Source: Mycobacterium syngnathidarum (GTDB lineage Bacteria; Actinomycetota; Actinomycetes; Mycobacteriales; Mycobacteriaceae). Taken from it: a stretch of DNA of 64,000 nucleotides. The notes under the pieces were generated by a model. That model was given only the letters and a program-made list of their open reading frames with translations, was not told the DNA's origin and made no database searches. Location: the NCBI RefSeq assembly GCF_001942625.1, contig NZ_MLCL01000022.1, positions 56,017-120,016 on the forward strand. The letters are read 5' to 3'. Within the stretch, counting starts at the first letter, position 1, and every line of letters starts with the position of its first letter. The position numbers were made by a program, and so were the translations under genes. Shown one piece after another: positions 1-8,378 of this stretch.

Positions 1-1
1 C

Positions 2-523
2 CGGCCAGCTGCCGCTGTGCCGGCGGTCGAGACCGTGAGACAGGCCGCGGTTCCAGCGACCCCGGCTGCAGTCCCGGTGACGCGACCGGACCCTCCCGTC
101 TCCAAGCGGCGCGCGACTCCAACGACGCTGTCCGTGCGGGACGTGACAGAGCTGCCTCCGGTGGTGTCCGCGCCACCTGCTGCCGCCCGGTCACCGCGAC
201 GTACCGCGGCGCCGACGCCGACGAGAGCGCCTGCGCCGCGAGTCGACACCGCCCCGGTCGCGGCTTCGCCCCCGCTGACCCCGCCGCCGGCGGTGCGAGC
301 AGACACGCCCGCCCAGGACGCCAAGACCCCGCCCCGTCGTCGCGACCGCACTCCGCTGCGGCCCGCCCCGGCAGGGTCACCTCCACTGGCACCGGTGGAT
401 CCGCCCCCGAACCGGTCCCGGGACCGCCAGCCGAGCCCGCCACCTTCGCCAGCTCTTCCGCAGAAACCGCCGGCGCGCCGGGGAAAGCACCGTCACGGAT
501 CGGATGAGGAGGGCAAGCCGTGA
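2..523 (+). CDS. C-terminal part of a proline/alanine-rich protein (5' end outside window)
   Basis: The frame is open from the first bases of the window, so the true start lies upstream. The visible 173 residues are almost entirely Pro, Ala, Arg, Thr and Val, without a recognisable fold, and end in a basic tail. Such low-complexity tails are common on actinobacterial cell-envelope or transfer proteins. The stop overlaps a possible GTG start at 520, and the FtsK-like gene follows within 40 bases, so it may belong to the same transfer operon. Function cannot be assigned. Confidence 0.6.
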   Translation, partial: RPAAAVPAVETVRQAAVPATPAAVPVTRPDPPVSKRRATPTTLSVRDVTELPPVVSAPPAAARSPRRTAAPTPTRAPAPRVDTAPVAASPPLTPPPAVRADTPAQDAKTPPRRRDRTPLRPAPAGSPPLAPVDPPPNRSRDRQPSPPPSPALPQKPPARRGKHRHGSDEEGKP

Positions 524-564
524 CCAGCTATAGCGACGATCTGTTAGGTGCGTCGCAGCCGTGA
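520..564 (+). CDS. Possible 14-residue coupling mini-ORF
   Basis: A GTG at 520 overlaps the TGA of the proline-rich gene (GTGA), and its own TGA at 562-564 overlaps the GTG start of the FtsK-like gene (again GTGA). The predicted peptide is MTSYSDDLLGASQP. A double stop/start overlap is what a reinitiation relay between two genes would look like, but 14 codons is short enough to arise by chance. Confidence 0.3.
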   Translation: MTSYSDDLLGASQP

Positions 565-2357
565 AGCCCGGTGGCAGTCGCGACACCAGCGGGTTCGCTC
601 GAGCCTCCTACCATTCCCAGGCGTTGTGCTTGTCCGCACTGGGAATTGCTGGGCTGCTGGCTCCGATCGCCGTGTGGGGCTATCCCTCGCCGGTACGCAC
701 CGCTGTGGGGTGGGGCGGCGCAGCAGTCGGAGCGTGGATTCTGGCCGCGGCGCGCCGCCAGTGGCGGATGCAGGACGGTGGCTACCGCCGTGAGGTGCCG
801 TTGGGCGTGAGCGAGGCCGCACACGTCTCAGGCAGCGCAGTTCCAGAGCTCCCGCCGACCCTGTATGAGCACGGGAAGCTGCACCCTGAGGTGCGCCGCA
901 TCCTTGATATCGCCGCCTCCCAGTTCCGCGACAGGCTGGTGCTCGACCCGGCCCAAGTCGAATTCGAAGAAGACGGCAGAGGTGGAAGGAAGCTTGTTCT
1001 GTGGGGATTCCATTGTGTGGATTCAGGTTTCCTCACTACCGCTGGCATCCAGGACAGATTGCAGTCGACATTTCGCAAAGGACTCGGCGGGGTTTGGGCG
1101 TTCGAGTGGGATGAGACTGGTGACCGCTTTCTGGCGAGTCGCAAGTCGCGGATCGAGAGGCTGGTGTTTCCCCCGGACTGGCCTGTCGTTACCGACGCCG
1201 CTGCGGCCAAGCGGCTCTACATCGGCTGGGAGTTCAAAGTCGGCAAGTCGGCTCGGGGTGTGGAAGGTGTGTGCCCGCAGAAAATGCCGCACCTCATGTG
1301 CATCGGTGAGTCGGGCTCTGGAAAGTCGGTGAGTGTGCGCAGCTTGCTTGAGCAGTTCCGCGCCGCTGGATGGCAGTTGATTCTCGCCGATGGCAAAGGG
1401 CCGGACTACGCCGGATACTTCGCTCCGCACCCAGAGGACAACAATCTTCCCGTTCCGGGCACAGTCGCGGTCGGGATCGGTGCCTCCCCGCGCGGTATGA
1501 GCTATGTCGGCGCGATCGTTCTGGCATATCTGATTCTGCAGGAGCGGCAGAACGGTTCCATGGAAGCCAAGATCACTGATCCGGAAGGGTGGAACAACTT
1601 TGCGCCGGTGCTGCTGGTGATGGACGAGATCAAAGGCATGCGCGAGAAGTGGAAGAGCGCCTTGCCGGGCAAGGACTTCGAGGCCATCGAATCGATGGTG
1701 ACCGAGATTCTCTCCCTGGGCCGCGAACTGCGGGTGCACGTCCTGCTGGTATCCCAAGACGCCCGTGCCGTGTCGATCCCGAACACCTGGAAGTCGAACG
1801 TACCCATGAGTATCTGCTTGGGCCGGCCCAAAGAACTGACGCTGAAGTATGGGTTCCCCGAGTCGGTGCAGCCCAAGGTTCGATTGATCACTGACGCGAT
1901 GGACCCGAAGATTAAGGGCCGCTGCGTGATTGCCTCCGTCGACGAGAAGACCGGTGCTTCCGACGCCACTGAGTACCAAGGTTACCTCGGATATTCCCCA
2001 GGCGAGTCGTGGGATAACGCGAACCTGCCGCCACAGGTCAAAGATCATTGGCCGTCGTTCAAACAGAATGTGTCGGACAAGGTTCCGCGGATGTACACGC
2101 GGCAGTGGTTCAAGATCGAGGAGAAATCCGAGGCGCAGCTCACCGCCGAGGAGAAGAGCGGCGACCGCGGCTACATCGACTTCGAAATGTTCACCGTCGA
2201 TGAACTCAAGAAGATGCACCGTGTGGCCTTGGACAAACGAGGATCTGACGGCCGCATCATCCCTGATCCCGCCGTGACCAAGTTTGACCCGGCCAGCCCG
2301 CACTACGTGTGCAGACCACCTCGCGATGACGCGAACCGAGTAGTCGCCGAGCTTTGA
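561..2357 (+). CDS. FtsK/SpoIIIE-type membrane DNA-translocating ATPase (conjugal transfer)
   Basis: This 598-residue protein probably pumps DNA during conjugation, either as a TraB/TraSA-like double-stranded DNA translocase or as a type IV coupling protein. Two hydrophobic segments lie in the first 75 residues, then a linker and an FtsK-like motor domain. Walker A is GESGSGKS at 249-256 and Walker B ends in MDE at 354-356. FtsK/SpoIIIE motors act at the membrane as hexamers; the N-terminal helices would anchor it. The GTG start overlaps the preceding stop. The length suits plasmid Tra proteins rather than chromosomal FtsK, which has a much longer membrane and linker part. No relaxase was recognised in the window, so the choice between the two transfer modes stays open. 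Confidence 0.8.
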   Translation: MKPGGSRDTSGFARASYHSQALCLSALGIAGLLAPIAVWGYPSPVRTAVGWGGAAVGAWILAAARRQWRMQDGGYRREVPLGVSEAAHVSGSAVPELPPTLYEHGKLHPEVRRILDIAASQFRDRLVLDPAQVEFEEDGRGGRKLVLWGFHCVDSGFLTTAGIQDRLQSTFRKGLGGVWAFEWDETGDRFLASRKSRIERLVFPPDWPVVTDAAAAKRLYIGWEFKVGKSARGVEGVCPQKMPHLMCIGESGSGKSVSVRSLLEQFRAAGWQLILADGKGPDYAGYFAPHPEDNNLPVPGTVAVGIGASPRGMSYVGAIVLAYLILQERQNGSMEAKITDPEGWNNFAPVLLVMDEIKGMREKWKSALPGKDFEAIESMVTEILSLGRELRVHVLLVSQDARAVSIPNTWKSNVPMSICLGRPKELTLKYGFPESVQPKVRLITDAMDPKIKGRCVIASVDEKTGASDATEYQGYLGYSPGESWDNANLPPQVKDHWPSFKQNVSDKVPRMYTRQWFKIEEKSEAQLTAEEKSGDRGYIDFEMFTVDELKKMHRVALDKRGSDGRIIPDPAVTKFDPASPHYVCRPPRDDANRVVAEL

Positions 2358-2553
2358 GAGGGAAGGCTTTGCGGCTACGCCCGAGCAATGCTGGAGCAAG
2401 GCGTTTGTCCCAGTCGCGAAGCACTGGCCGGCGCTGACCTTCCACTTGTTTCGACCGGTGACCTCCATCATTACTTTGTGTCTGCCGCAGGGCATTTCAG
2501 ATCCTCACTGCATCGCTGCAGCCTGCGCCGCGCACAGTCCGAATCGCGTCTGC

Positions 2554-2790
2554 TTACACCGCGCTGTCACGTCCTCCCGACCGCGCCCCGGACAGCTCCC
2601 GGTCGACAGCTTCCTGCAATTCGTCGCGTGTGTAGGGTCCATCGCCGATATGAACCACGACGCGGTAGCCGCAAGCGGCATAGGAACGTGCTGGTTCATG
2701 GTCATCGACGTAGTCGTAGGGCTGCCCGTCTGCTCCATACACAGTGGCAACTGGGTAGTCCGGATGAATGTCGTTGGGATATCTCTTCAT
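2554..2790 (-). CDS. Small hypothetical protein (78 aa)
   Basis: It begins MKRYPNDIHPDYPVATVYG and is rich in Asp, Tyr and Gly, with amino acid use typical of a small soluble protein rather than of an antisense frame. It is convergent with the FtsK-like gene. No family was recognised, and no clear Shine-Dalgarno sequence stands before the ATG. Confidence 0.5.
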   Translation of the reverse strand: MKRYPNDIHPDYPVATVYGADGQPYDYVDDHEPARSYAACGYRVVVHIGDGPYTRDELQEAVDRELSGARSGGRDSAV

Positions 2791-3097
2791 TAGATCTCAC
2801 GCCTCTGTGTCGTCACTTCGGATGTCCACGTCCGGGGCCGCCCTGAACGTGTTCGCAGCCTGGCACCGCTGAGGCCGCGTTCGTGTACGTGGCGCGGCCG
2901 CCGTGACCGAGGAAGTTAGATTTGCTGCGGTTGGGTGGGACTGGCGCCTTCAACTGGACTTCACGACGACCCTTGTCACGTCCTCCTAAGACTGCCGCCC
3001 CGCGTGCTTCGTGATTCGATAGGCAGAACCCTGCGGCTGCAAAACCTCACCGCGCCGCGCACATGCGATGCCGCCGCCCGGCGAGATGCTGCCGGAC
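2791..3097. other. Non-coding stretch between divergent small genes
   Basis: No convincing gene is visible in these 307 bases between the minus-strand 78-residue gene and the plus-strand zinc-ribbon-like gene. It probably holds the promoters for both directions, but no specific -35/-10 pair stands out. Confidence 0.4.
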
Positions 3098-3247
3098 ATG
3101 AGCGAATTTCCGACTAACTCTTTGGCCGGATCCTGTGGCGACTGTGGACGGCCATTCGAGCTCGACTCGCGTGGAGTGAGCTTCCACATCAACGAAGACG
3201 GCAGCTGCGATTTCGGGTCAGACCGCGACCACGTCGCCTACGGCTGA
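3098..3247 (+). CDS. Very small CxxC protein (49 aa)
   Basis: The ATG at 3098 opens a 49-residue frame starting MSEFPTNSLAGSC. A CGDC pair near residues 13-16 and a later single Cys suggest a minimal zinc ribbon or redox-active small protein. It lies at the head of the plus-strand field of small genes. No family recognised. Confidence 0.4.
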   Translation: MSEFPTNSLAGSCGDCGRPFELDSRGVSFHINEDGSCDFGSDRDHVAYG

Positions 3248-3370
3248 TTACCCGCGCCCTGGACGAGAAACAGCGACGGCGAAGGGCAACCTGTGCGCCG
3301 CCCCTTCGCAGCGCCGCGACTTGCGGACTTAGCGCGATTCGGCACCACACTGACAGGGAAAGGACGACCG

Positions 3371-3700
3371 ATGAGCAAGTTTGCGTGCCCCCGAGACGAA
3401 GTGCTCTACCAGCTCACCCTTGACGGAACGGGGGAGTCGTTCGGTGACGTCACTACTTGGGGGCTGCACTACACCGGGTTAGGCGAGCTGACCCGTCAGG
3501 AGCTGAACAGCCAGCACAGTGACCTGCTGGCCGAGGCTGGGGCGTCCGTCTCGGACTTCCCGGAGAACTGCTACTGGATGGTGGCCGAGGACGGCCAGGG
3601 GTTCGTCAGCACCTACGCCTACTCGGACGAGGCCCAGTACCGATCCGCGCTCGATGACGCCGAGAGCCGCTGGTCCGTATTCAACGACGGAGCCGCCTGA
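3371..3700 (+). CDS. Hypothetical protein (109 aa)
   Basis: The ATG at 3371 was chosen because a purine-rich stretch (AGGGAAAGGA) precedes it at the right distance; longer in-frame extensions are Arg/Pro-rich and unlikely to be translated. The protein is acidic and soluble, with a Trp/Tyr-rich second half (ENCYWMVAEDGQGFVSTYAY). It resembles small single-domain proteins of actinobacterial plasmids and phages, with no known activity. Confidence 0.6.
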   Translation: MSKFACPRDEVLYQLTLDGTGESFGDVTTWGLHYTGLGELTRQELNSQHSDLLAEAGASVSDFPENCYWMVAEDGQGFVSTYAYSDEAQYRSALDDAESRWSVFNDGAA

Positions 3701-3805
3701 ACCTGGCACCGCACGCCGACGCGCGGCGTGCCGCCGCGTCTCATTCTCCAGCCCAGCTACATGGCTGGTGTGCTGCCAGCGACCGCTACGAGAGGACCCC
3801 CGTAC

Positions 3806-4186
3806 ATGAGCCTGACCCGGGAGCAGCTGCACGACCGCATAGACGACTTACACCTGGACGAACTTGACCTGATCATCACCCGTGACGGCGACGGATTCGC
3901 GGTCACGGAGAGCCGCGGTTGCAGGTCGTACGTCTCCGACATCGGATCGTCCTACGAGGTGCCCGACGCCGCCGACGAGCACGGCCGGCACGCGTTCACC
4001 GCTGGCCCATGGACCGCCTACCAGTACCACAGCTCGTACACGGCACCCAACCGCGGGAACTATGCGCGTGAGATCGAAGACCTGGTCAACGGCGATGCGT
4101 CAAAAGTGGTCGTCGGTGTCACCGCGGTCTTCGAGGAGGAGTCCGACGCCGGTACGTGGGTGTTCGGCATCCGGACAGTGGAGTAG
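3806..4186 (+). CDS. Hypothetical protein (126 aa)
   Basis: The start at 3806 follows GAGAGGA at 3789-3796. The acidic protein begins MSLTREQLHDRIDDLHLDEL, a helical N-terminus, followed by a strand-rich, aromatic C-terminal half. It is three bases from the next gene, so the two are probably cotranslated. No family recognised. Confidence 0.55.
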   Translation: MSLTREQLHDRIDDLHLDELDLIITRDGDGFAVTESRGCRSYVSDIGSSYEVPDAADEHGRHAFTAGPWTAYQYHSSYTAPNRGNYAREIEDLVNGDASKVVVGVTAVFEEESDAGTWVFGIRTVE

Positions 4187-4189
4187 GAC

Positions 4190-4402
4190 ATGCACCCGAT
4201 ATCCGCAGGTGAACGGGTCGAATTCAGGCTCTGGCCGAACGACCAGCCCTACATAGGAACCGTGGCCGAGGTTCGAGAGGCGGTTCCGCAAGCCGATCCC
4301 CGAATCCGGCGCGTAGACAACGAGGCACATGCCCTTGTCGACGTTGACACCGGAGGACAGGCGGCCGTCGCGCTGTCTGAACTGCGAAAGATAGAGGGCT
4401 GA
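4190..4402 (+). CDS. Hypothetical small protein (70 aa)
   Basis: It begins MHPISAGERVEFRLWPND and alternates short strands (VEFRL, TVAEV, HALVDVD), suggesting a small beta-barrel such as an SH3-like or KOW-like fold; this is a guess from the pattern only. It is placed tightly between its neighbours (3-base gaps), so it belongs to the same transcript. Confidence 0.5.
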   Translation: MHPISAGERVEFRLWPNDQPYIGTVAEVREAVPQADPRIRRVDNEAHALVDVDTGGQAAVALSELRKIEG

Positions 4403-4405
4403 CCT

Positions 4406-4654
4406 ATGGCCGGATTCGATGCCTGGATCGACACGTTCGTCGAGGAGAAGGGGGTCGATCTCGAGCACCGCTTCGACGTGGACGGACCGCAGTGGGGTTG
4501 GAACTCGATCCCGCTCTCCGTGGTCATCGACACGGCGAAGAACACCAGTCCCGCTGAGCAGGAGCAGATCAAGAAGCAGCTGGTCGAGATCGACTTCAAG
4601 AACGGCGACGCGATGCACTTCTTTGAGTTCCTCGCGCAACAACTGGCCCGCTGA
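4406..4654 (+). CDS. Hypothetical acidic protein (82 aa)
   Basis: The protein opens MAGFDAWIDTFVEEKGVDLE and ends with a helical segment (EFLAQQLAR). The acidic composition and predicted helical ends fit a small cytoplasmic protein. It follows the previous gene by three bases. No family recognised. Confidence 0.55.
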   Translation: MAGFDAWIDTFVEEKGVDLEHRFDVDGPQWGWNSIPLSVVIDTAKNTSPAEQEQIKKQLVEIDFKNGDAMHFFEFLAQQLAR

Positions 4655-4775
4655 TGGCCGGCCAGTTTCCGCGTGGTGGCACCTGACCGCACTGTGCACC
4701 GCAGCCTCAGCGGAGCCGATCGGCGTGTCCTGCATCTGAGGCTGTGCTTTTGAGATCCCGTGAAACGGTTGACCA

Positions 4776-5288
4776 ATGGCTGTCCCTGAGACCATCACCA
4801 TCTACACCGACGGCGCCTGTCATGGGAATCCGGGGCCGGGCGGTTGGGGTGTAGTGCTGCGTTTCGGTGAACACGAGAAGCACCTCTACGGCGGAGAGAA
4901 GGCGACCACCAACAACCGCATGGAGTTGTTGGCCGCGATCGTGGCGCTTGAAGCGATCACCGCGGCGCGTCCCATACAGCTGTGGACCGACAGCCAATAC
5001 GTGCTCCAGGGCATCACAAGCTGGATCTCCGGATGGAAACGCAAGGGGTGGAAGACATCTACAGGCCAGCCGGTGAAGAACGCAGATCTCTGGCGACGCT
5101 TGGATACCGTCGCCGCGCAGCACACGGTGGACTGGCGTTGGGTGAAGGGCCACGCAGGGCACGAAGGCAATGAACTCGCCGATCAGCTCGCCACACGGGG
5201 TGCGAAAGAGTTCGGAGGTTCGACAAGGGCCGCGGGAATTCCTAACCAGGGGAGCGGACGGCAACGACATCGGAGGTGGTCACGATGA
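4776..5288 (+). CDS. rnhA: Ribonuclease HI
   Basis: RNase HI cleaves the RNA strand of RNA/DNA hybrids, for instance primers and R-loops. All four metal-binding acidic residues of the family are visible: D12 ([10 protein letters not shown]), E50 (NNRMELLAA), D72 (TDSQYV) and D136 (NELADQLA), together with the basic-protrusion-like [10 protein letters not shown] segment near 88-97 and the [11 protein letters not shown] motif. At 170 residues it is slightly longer than E. coli RNase HI because of a basic tail. It sits in the small-gene field, where it may serve primer removal or R-loop control during element replication. Its stop overlaps the next ATG by four bases (ATGA). Confidence 0.95.
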   Translation: MAVPETITIYTDGACHGNPGPGGWGVVLRFGEHEKHLYGGEKATTNNRMELLAAIVALEAITAARPIQLWTDSQYVLQGITSWISGWKRKGWKTSTGQPVKNADLWRRLDTVAAQHTVDWRWVKGHAGHEGNELADQLATRGAKEFGGSTRAAGIPNQGSGRQRHRRWSR

Positions 5289-5644
5289 CGGCGCACACGC
5301 GGGGCGCCGGAGGTGGCCCGATGAGCCAATCAGAGTGCCGGTTTGCCCGCAAGCGCCGGTATTCGACCCGAGACCTGGCCGTGATGGGCGCTGACGAGGT
5401 CAAGGCCGCGGTCGAGGCCAGCGGTCGTCGATTCGACTCGCTGTACCCGTACCGTTGCCCTGACGGTCCGCACTGGCATCTGTCTCACTATGAGCAAGCC
5501 CTGGGAATGTGTCCCGTCTGCGAGGAGTGGCATCCTGCCTGGTGCGGGTCTCAGCCGGACAAGCGGTGGATAATTTCCGGGCACGTGGTTGACGAACAGC
5601 CGTGCCCCGGTGAGGGACAGCTGACGGCGGCGGTGTCCCGATGA
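5285..5644 (+). CDS. Hypothetical cysteine/histidine-containing protein (119 aa)
   Basis: The ATG at 5285 has GGAGG eight bases upstream and overlaps the RNase HI stop (ATGA). An in-frame ATG at 5321 is a possible alternative. The first third is basic and helical ([19 protein letters not shown]); the second part has clustered Cys/His/Trp, including CPVCEEWH and WCG, which suggests a zinc-binding domain. Its stop overlaps the next start, continuing the coupled operon. No family assigned. Confidence 0.6.
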   Translation: MTAHTRGAGGGPMSQSECRFARKRRYSTRDLAVMGADEVKAAVEASGRRFDSLYPYRCPDGPHWHLSHYEQALGMCPVCEEWHPAWCGSQPDKRWIISGHVVDEQPCPGEGQLTAAVSR

Positions 5645-5886
5645 GTATGTACGTCGACATCGCCGTGAACAGTGAACTGATCGCCGGTGTGGCCATCACC
5701 CGCACCACCAGCGGTGGTGAGCAGCCCGACTCGACCAACACCTACCGGTGGACGTATGCCCGCAACGGCGACACGGCCGTCGGGTTCGTCGAACACCGGT
5801 ACGGGAACGGCGCTATCGCACTGGCGCACAAGGTTCTCGGTGAGATCGCCGAACGCCACCGGATCGCCCAGGAGACCAACCGATGA
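5641..5886 (+). CDS. Hypothetical protein (81 aa)
   Basis: The start overlaps the preceding stop and the stop overlaps the next start (both ATGA), so it is embedded in a coupled operon. The sequence ([20 protein letters not shown]) suggests a strand-rich N-terminus and a C-terminal helix. Function unknown. Confidence 0.6.
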   Translation: MSMYVDIAVNSELIAGVAITRTTSGGEQPDSTNTYRWTYARNGDTAVGFVEHRYGNGAIALAHKVLGEIAERHRIAQETNR

Positions 5887-6536
5887 GCGTGTGCGACGCC
5901 TGCGACGGTCAGGACCACGGGGAGTTCGAGCCACTGAAGTTCAGCGGACTGTACCGCGAGTGGCTGTGCGGGATATGCCGATCGGTCCTGCTCGACCAGC
6001 CGATGGACTCGGCTGGTGATCCCGCAACACGGCTCATGACAACACCCGCGGCCGCCGAAAGACGGACGCTGACGGTCGCTGACCAGAACCCAGCGCGCAC
6101 CGACGACAACGGGACCACCTGGTATCGACCATCATTCGAGGGCCCGGCGCCACCGAAGATGTGGGGTTGGACTTCCGACCCCACCCACGCGCACCCGGAC
6201 TACGCCGCGGCTGCGACCGCGTGTGTGCTGCCCGCCGATGTCACGGCTGAAGATCGTGCTGCGGTCTTGGAGTTCGCCAACCATTTAGCAAGGGAGTCAC
6301 GGAACCGTGGCCTGGCTCAGCATCCGCTGCCGAACCCGTCTGAGGTGTCGGAATCGGAGTCCGGCAACGGATGTGGCCACGCAACTGACGAGGGCTGTTT
6401 CCGGTGCTGCAGTGACTGCAACTACGACACCCACACGTGCCGGGGCTGTGGGGAACCGTACAAGCACGGGCACGATCCCCGCTGCAAGGACTGCGAACCC
6501 AGCTCTACAGATCCAGTAACGAAAGGCGCGAACTGA
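5883..6536 (+). CDS. Hypothetical protein with two cysteine-rich zinc-finger-like regions (217 aa)
   Basis: The N-terminus carries a four-cysteine arrangement (CDACDGQDHGEF ... CGIC), and residues about 160-205 hold a dense cluster of Cys and His (CFRCCSDC, CRGCGEP, CKDC), each typical of structural zinc sites. The middle is low in complexity. Such proteins may bind nucleic acid or act as scaffolds; nothing specific can be claimed. It is coupled to the previous gene, and its TGA shares one base with the next ATG. Confidence 0.6.
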   Translation: MSVCDACDGQDHGEFEPLKFSGLYREWLCGICRSVLLDQPMDSAGDPATRLMTTPAAAERRTLTVADQNPARTDDNGTTWYRPSFEGPAPPKMWGWTSDPTHAHPDYAAAATACVLPADVTAEDRAAVLEFANHLARESRNRGLAQHPLPNPSEVSESESGNGCGHATDEGCFRCCSDCNYDTHTCRGCGEPYKHGHDPRCKDCEPSSTDPVTKGAN

Positions 6537-7369
6537 TGCGCGAATACAGGTCCCTCATCATGGGCTGTGCTTTGGTACTGGCGATGGGCTTCATACTGCC
6601 CACGATGTTGCAGTCGGCCGCCAAGATAGGCGAGACCTTCACTGACCCAGACAGCGCCAATCCTCCCGCCCCGGTCAACGCTCCACCGCCGCCAGCTCCG
6701 GACGAACCTACTGATTGGTCCACAGTCGCACTCGTGGCCGTCATCGCCGGCGCGGTCCTCGCCACGGCCGTACTGATGTGGTTCGCTTGGCGGCACCTGA
6801 CCAAACGCGGCGCCGATAAGAGCGAGAAGCGAGCCCGACGCAACGACCAGATCGAAATGTGGCAGCGAGGCCTCGACGTACTGGCCGAAACCCAGGACGC
6901 CCTCATGGGATTCGAGACCGACCCCGAATCGGTGTACTTCACTCGACCCCTGCTGGGCGACGTCAACGAGCCGGCCACCGCCACCTTCTACACCGCCCTT
7001 GGCTCCGCCCAAACCCTTTGCACCGAAATCGTTCCCACCGATCCCGTACTGATCACCGCATTCGTCAACGCGGCCAACGCCGCGCGCCGAGCGTTCGACG
7101 TCGCAGACGACAACGCCCGCAACAAGGCCCGCCGCGGCATCAGCCACAACGGCCACAAACTATCGCCCCAGGAGCTCCGCAAGATCGACCAGGCCCGAAA
7201 GTTCATGCGGCAGGCCCACGATCCAGCCCTCACCGAGGCCCACGCCCGCAACGCCCTCGCCAAGGCTCTGGACCTGCTCGACGGCGCCGGCGTGGTTGTT
7301 CCTGAACGACTGACAGCCACTGTCACCACGAGCGTCGAGACCATCCACCGCAAAGCCCTGGACAGATAA
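6536..7369 (+). CDS. Two-pass membrane protein with cytoplasmic helical domain (277 aa)
   Basis: The ATG at 6536 overlaps the previous stop (TGATG). A first hydrophobic segment lies at about residues 9-25 (SLIMGCALVLAMGFILPTML), a Pro-rich loop follows, and a second segment (VALVAVIAGAVLATAVLMWF) lies near 63-82. Basic residues follow at once (RHLTKRGADKSEKRARR), putting the remaining roughly 190 helical residues in the cytoplasm. No known domain was recognised. Membrane proteins of this shape occur in conjugative elements, but there is no direct evidence of such a role. Confidence 0.65.
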   Translation: MREYRSLIMGCALVLAMGFILPTMLQSAAKIGETFTDPDSANPPAPVNAPPPPAPDEPTDWSTVALVAVIAGAVLATAVLMWFAWRHLTKRGADKSEKRARRNDQIEMWQRGLDVLAETQDALMGFETDPESVYFTRPLLGDVNEPATATFYTALGSAQTLCTEIVPTDPVLITAFVNAANAARRAFDVADDNARNKARRGISHNGHKLSPQELRKIDQARKFMRQAHDPALTEAHARNALAKALDLLDGAGVVVPERLTATVTTSVETIHRKALDR

Positions 7370-7397
7370 CCGCACCGATCAAGAACAGGGGGACACT

Positions 7398-7682
7398 GTG
7401 GTGCTCCAAGCAGTAGATGCCGCTGGCTACCTGTACCCGGTCGACGTCGAGCTGGCGCAGCAACAGCGCGGACGCCCGCGGCGCTCAACCCCCGCCAAGA
7501 TGACGCACACGTGCCCGCACTTCGCACCTGCCCGCCTCCGGTCCCTGACGTCCCTGACCGGGTCACCTCTGCGTCCGCGCCCCGAGTTGGCGGAAGTGGG
7601 ACCCGTGCCGGCCAGCCTAAACAGTGAAGTCTCACGAAAGGGAGGCAATGACAACCATGTTGAAACACCGAAATGTCGATGA
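7398..7682 (+). CDS. Doubtful hypothetical protein (94 aa)
   Basis: A GTG at 7398 follows AGGGGGA at a suitable distance. The first 35 residues (MVLQAVDAAGYLYPVDVEL) look like real protein, while the rest is basic and low in complexity and overlaps the next small gene by 35 bases. It may be real with a disordered tail, or a gene broken near 7500. Confidence 0.35.
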   Translation: MVLQAVDAAGYLYPVDVELAQQQRGRPRRSTPAKMTHTCPHFAPARLRSLTSLTGSPLRPRPELAEVGPVPASLNSEVSRKGGNDNHVETPKCR

Positions 7683-7800
7683 AACTGTCGACGACGGCGA
7701 CGAACTGCTCAACGCTTTCGGCGATCGGTTGATTCTGGGCGGGGCGTGGACGTGGGCTGATGGTGGCCAGTCACCTACCCGCAGGTGCACGAAGGCATGA
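7648..7800 (+). CDS. Very small hypothetical protein (50 aa)
   Basis: The ATG at 7648 is preceded by a strong ribosome-binding site (AAAGGGAGGC). The acidic 50-residue product begins MTTMLKHRNVDETVDDGDEL. It stands 31 bases before the SLOG-type gene and may be cotranslated with it. Function unknown. Confidence 0.5.
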   Translation: MTTMLKHRNVDETVDDGDELLNAFGDRLILGGAWTWADGGQSPTRRCTKA

Positions 7801-7831
7801 CGCAGAGTTCATCAGCCTGAAAGGGGCCACC

Positions 7832-8260
7832 ATGATTCTCGGATTCACCGGGACCCGCCGCGATCCCACGGCCGATCAGGAGCGTTTTATTCGACGCAAC
7901 CTGTTCAACGCCACCGAACTGCATCACGGCTGTTGTGAGGGCAGCGACTACGCGTCTCATCTGTGCGCGGTAGACCTCGATCTACCGACAATCTGGCTGC
8001 ATCCACCGACCGATGAGAAACTGATGGTGCCGCTGTCCAAGCTGCTCACGCGGGGTGGGATTCACGCGCTCGGCGCCAAGCCGTACCACGCCCGAAACCG
8101 CGACATCGTGGACGCCTGCGAGGTGTTGATCGCAACGCCAGACGGGCCGCGCCGTCCGCACAGCGGAACGTGGTACACCGTTGACTATGCCAGGGCCAAC
8201 AAAGTCCCTGTCGTCGTCTGTCTGCCAGACGGCACCATCGACAACGACTACTCGACCTGA
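7832..8260 (+). CDS. SLOG-superfamily nucleotide-binding protein (DprA/LOG-like Rossmann fold)
   Basis: The 142-residue protein begins MILGFTGTRRDPTADQ, a strand-turn typical of SLOG proteins, followed by HHGCCEGSDYASH, a mid-protein PYHARNRDIVDACEVLIATP segment and a final GTWYTVDYARANKVPVVV segment. SLOG domains bind nucleotide-derived ligands and appear in cytokinin-activating LOG enzymes, in DprA and in several defence systems. The start at 7832 follows AAAGGGG. It is next to the ATP-grasp gene but separated from it by a palindromic operator. Substrate or ligand cannot be read from sequence. Confidence 0.7.
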   Translation: MILGFTGTRRDPTADQERFIRRNLFNATELHHGCCEGSDYASHLCAVDLDLPTIWLHPPTDEKLMVPLSKLLTRGGIHALGAKPYHARNRDIVDACEVLIATPDGPRRPHSGTWYTVDYARANKVPVVVCLPDGTIDNDYST

Positions 8261-8356
8261 CGTAGGGCAAGCTCAGCTGACCCGCGTGCATCTTCGCGAC
8301 CGTGTCTGGTGACGCGCCGCGTACCGGGTGATCCGCACCGAACCCATAGCGTCATT

Positions 8357-8371
8357 TCTCCACTATAGAGA
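8357..8371 (+). promoter_or_regulatory. Operator-like palindrome, variant copy 1
   Basis: TCTCCACTATAGAGA matches the repeated operator TCTCTAAAATAGAGA at 12 of 15 positions, keeping both outer TCTC/GAGA arms. It ends eight bases before the ATP-grasp start, a position suited to a repressor site overlapping the promoter. Confidence 0.5.
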
Positions 8372-8378
8372 GGGCGCC

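Noticed and set aside
1023..2495. Long open frame antisense to the FtsK-like gene (490 codons)
   Set aside because: It mirrors a well supported ATPase with intact Walker motifs; its translation is His/Arg/Val-rich with no domain, a common artefact of GC-rich DNA.
7398..7682. Full acceptance of the 94-codon frame as a gene
   Set aside because: Only the first part looks like protein and the end overlaps the next small gene; it is listed with low confidence.
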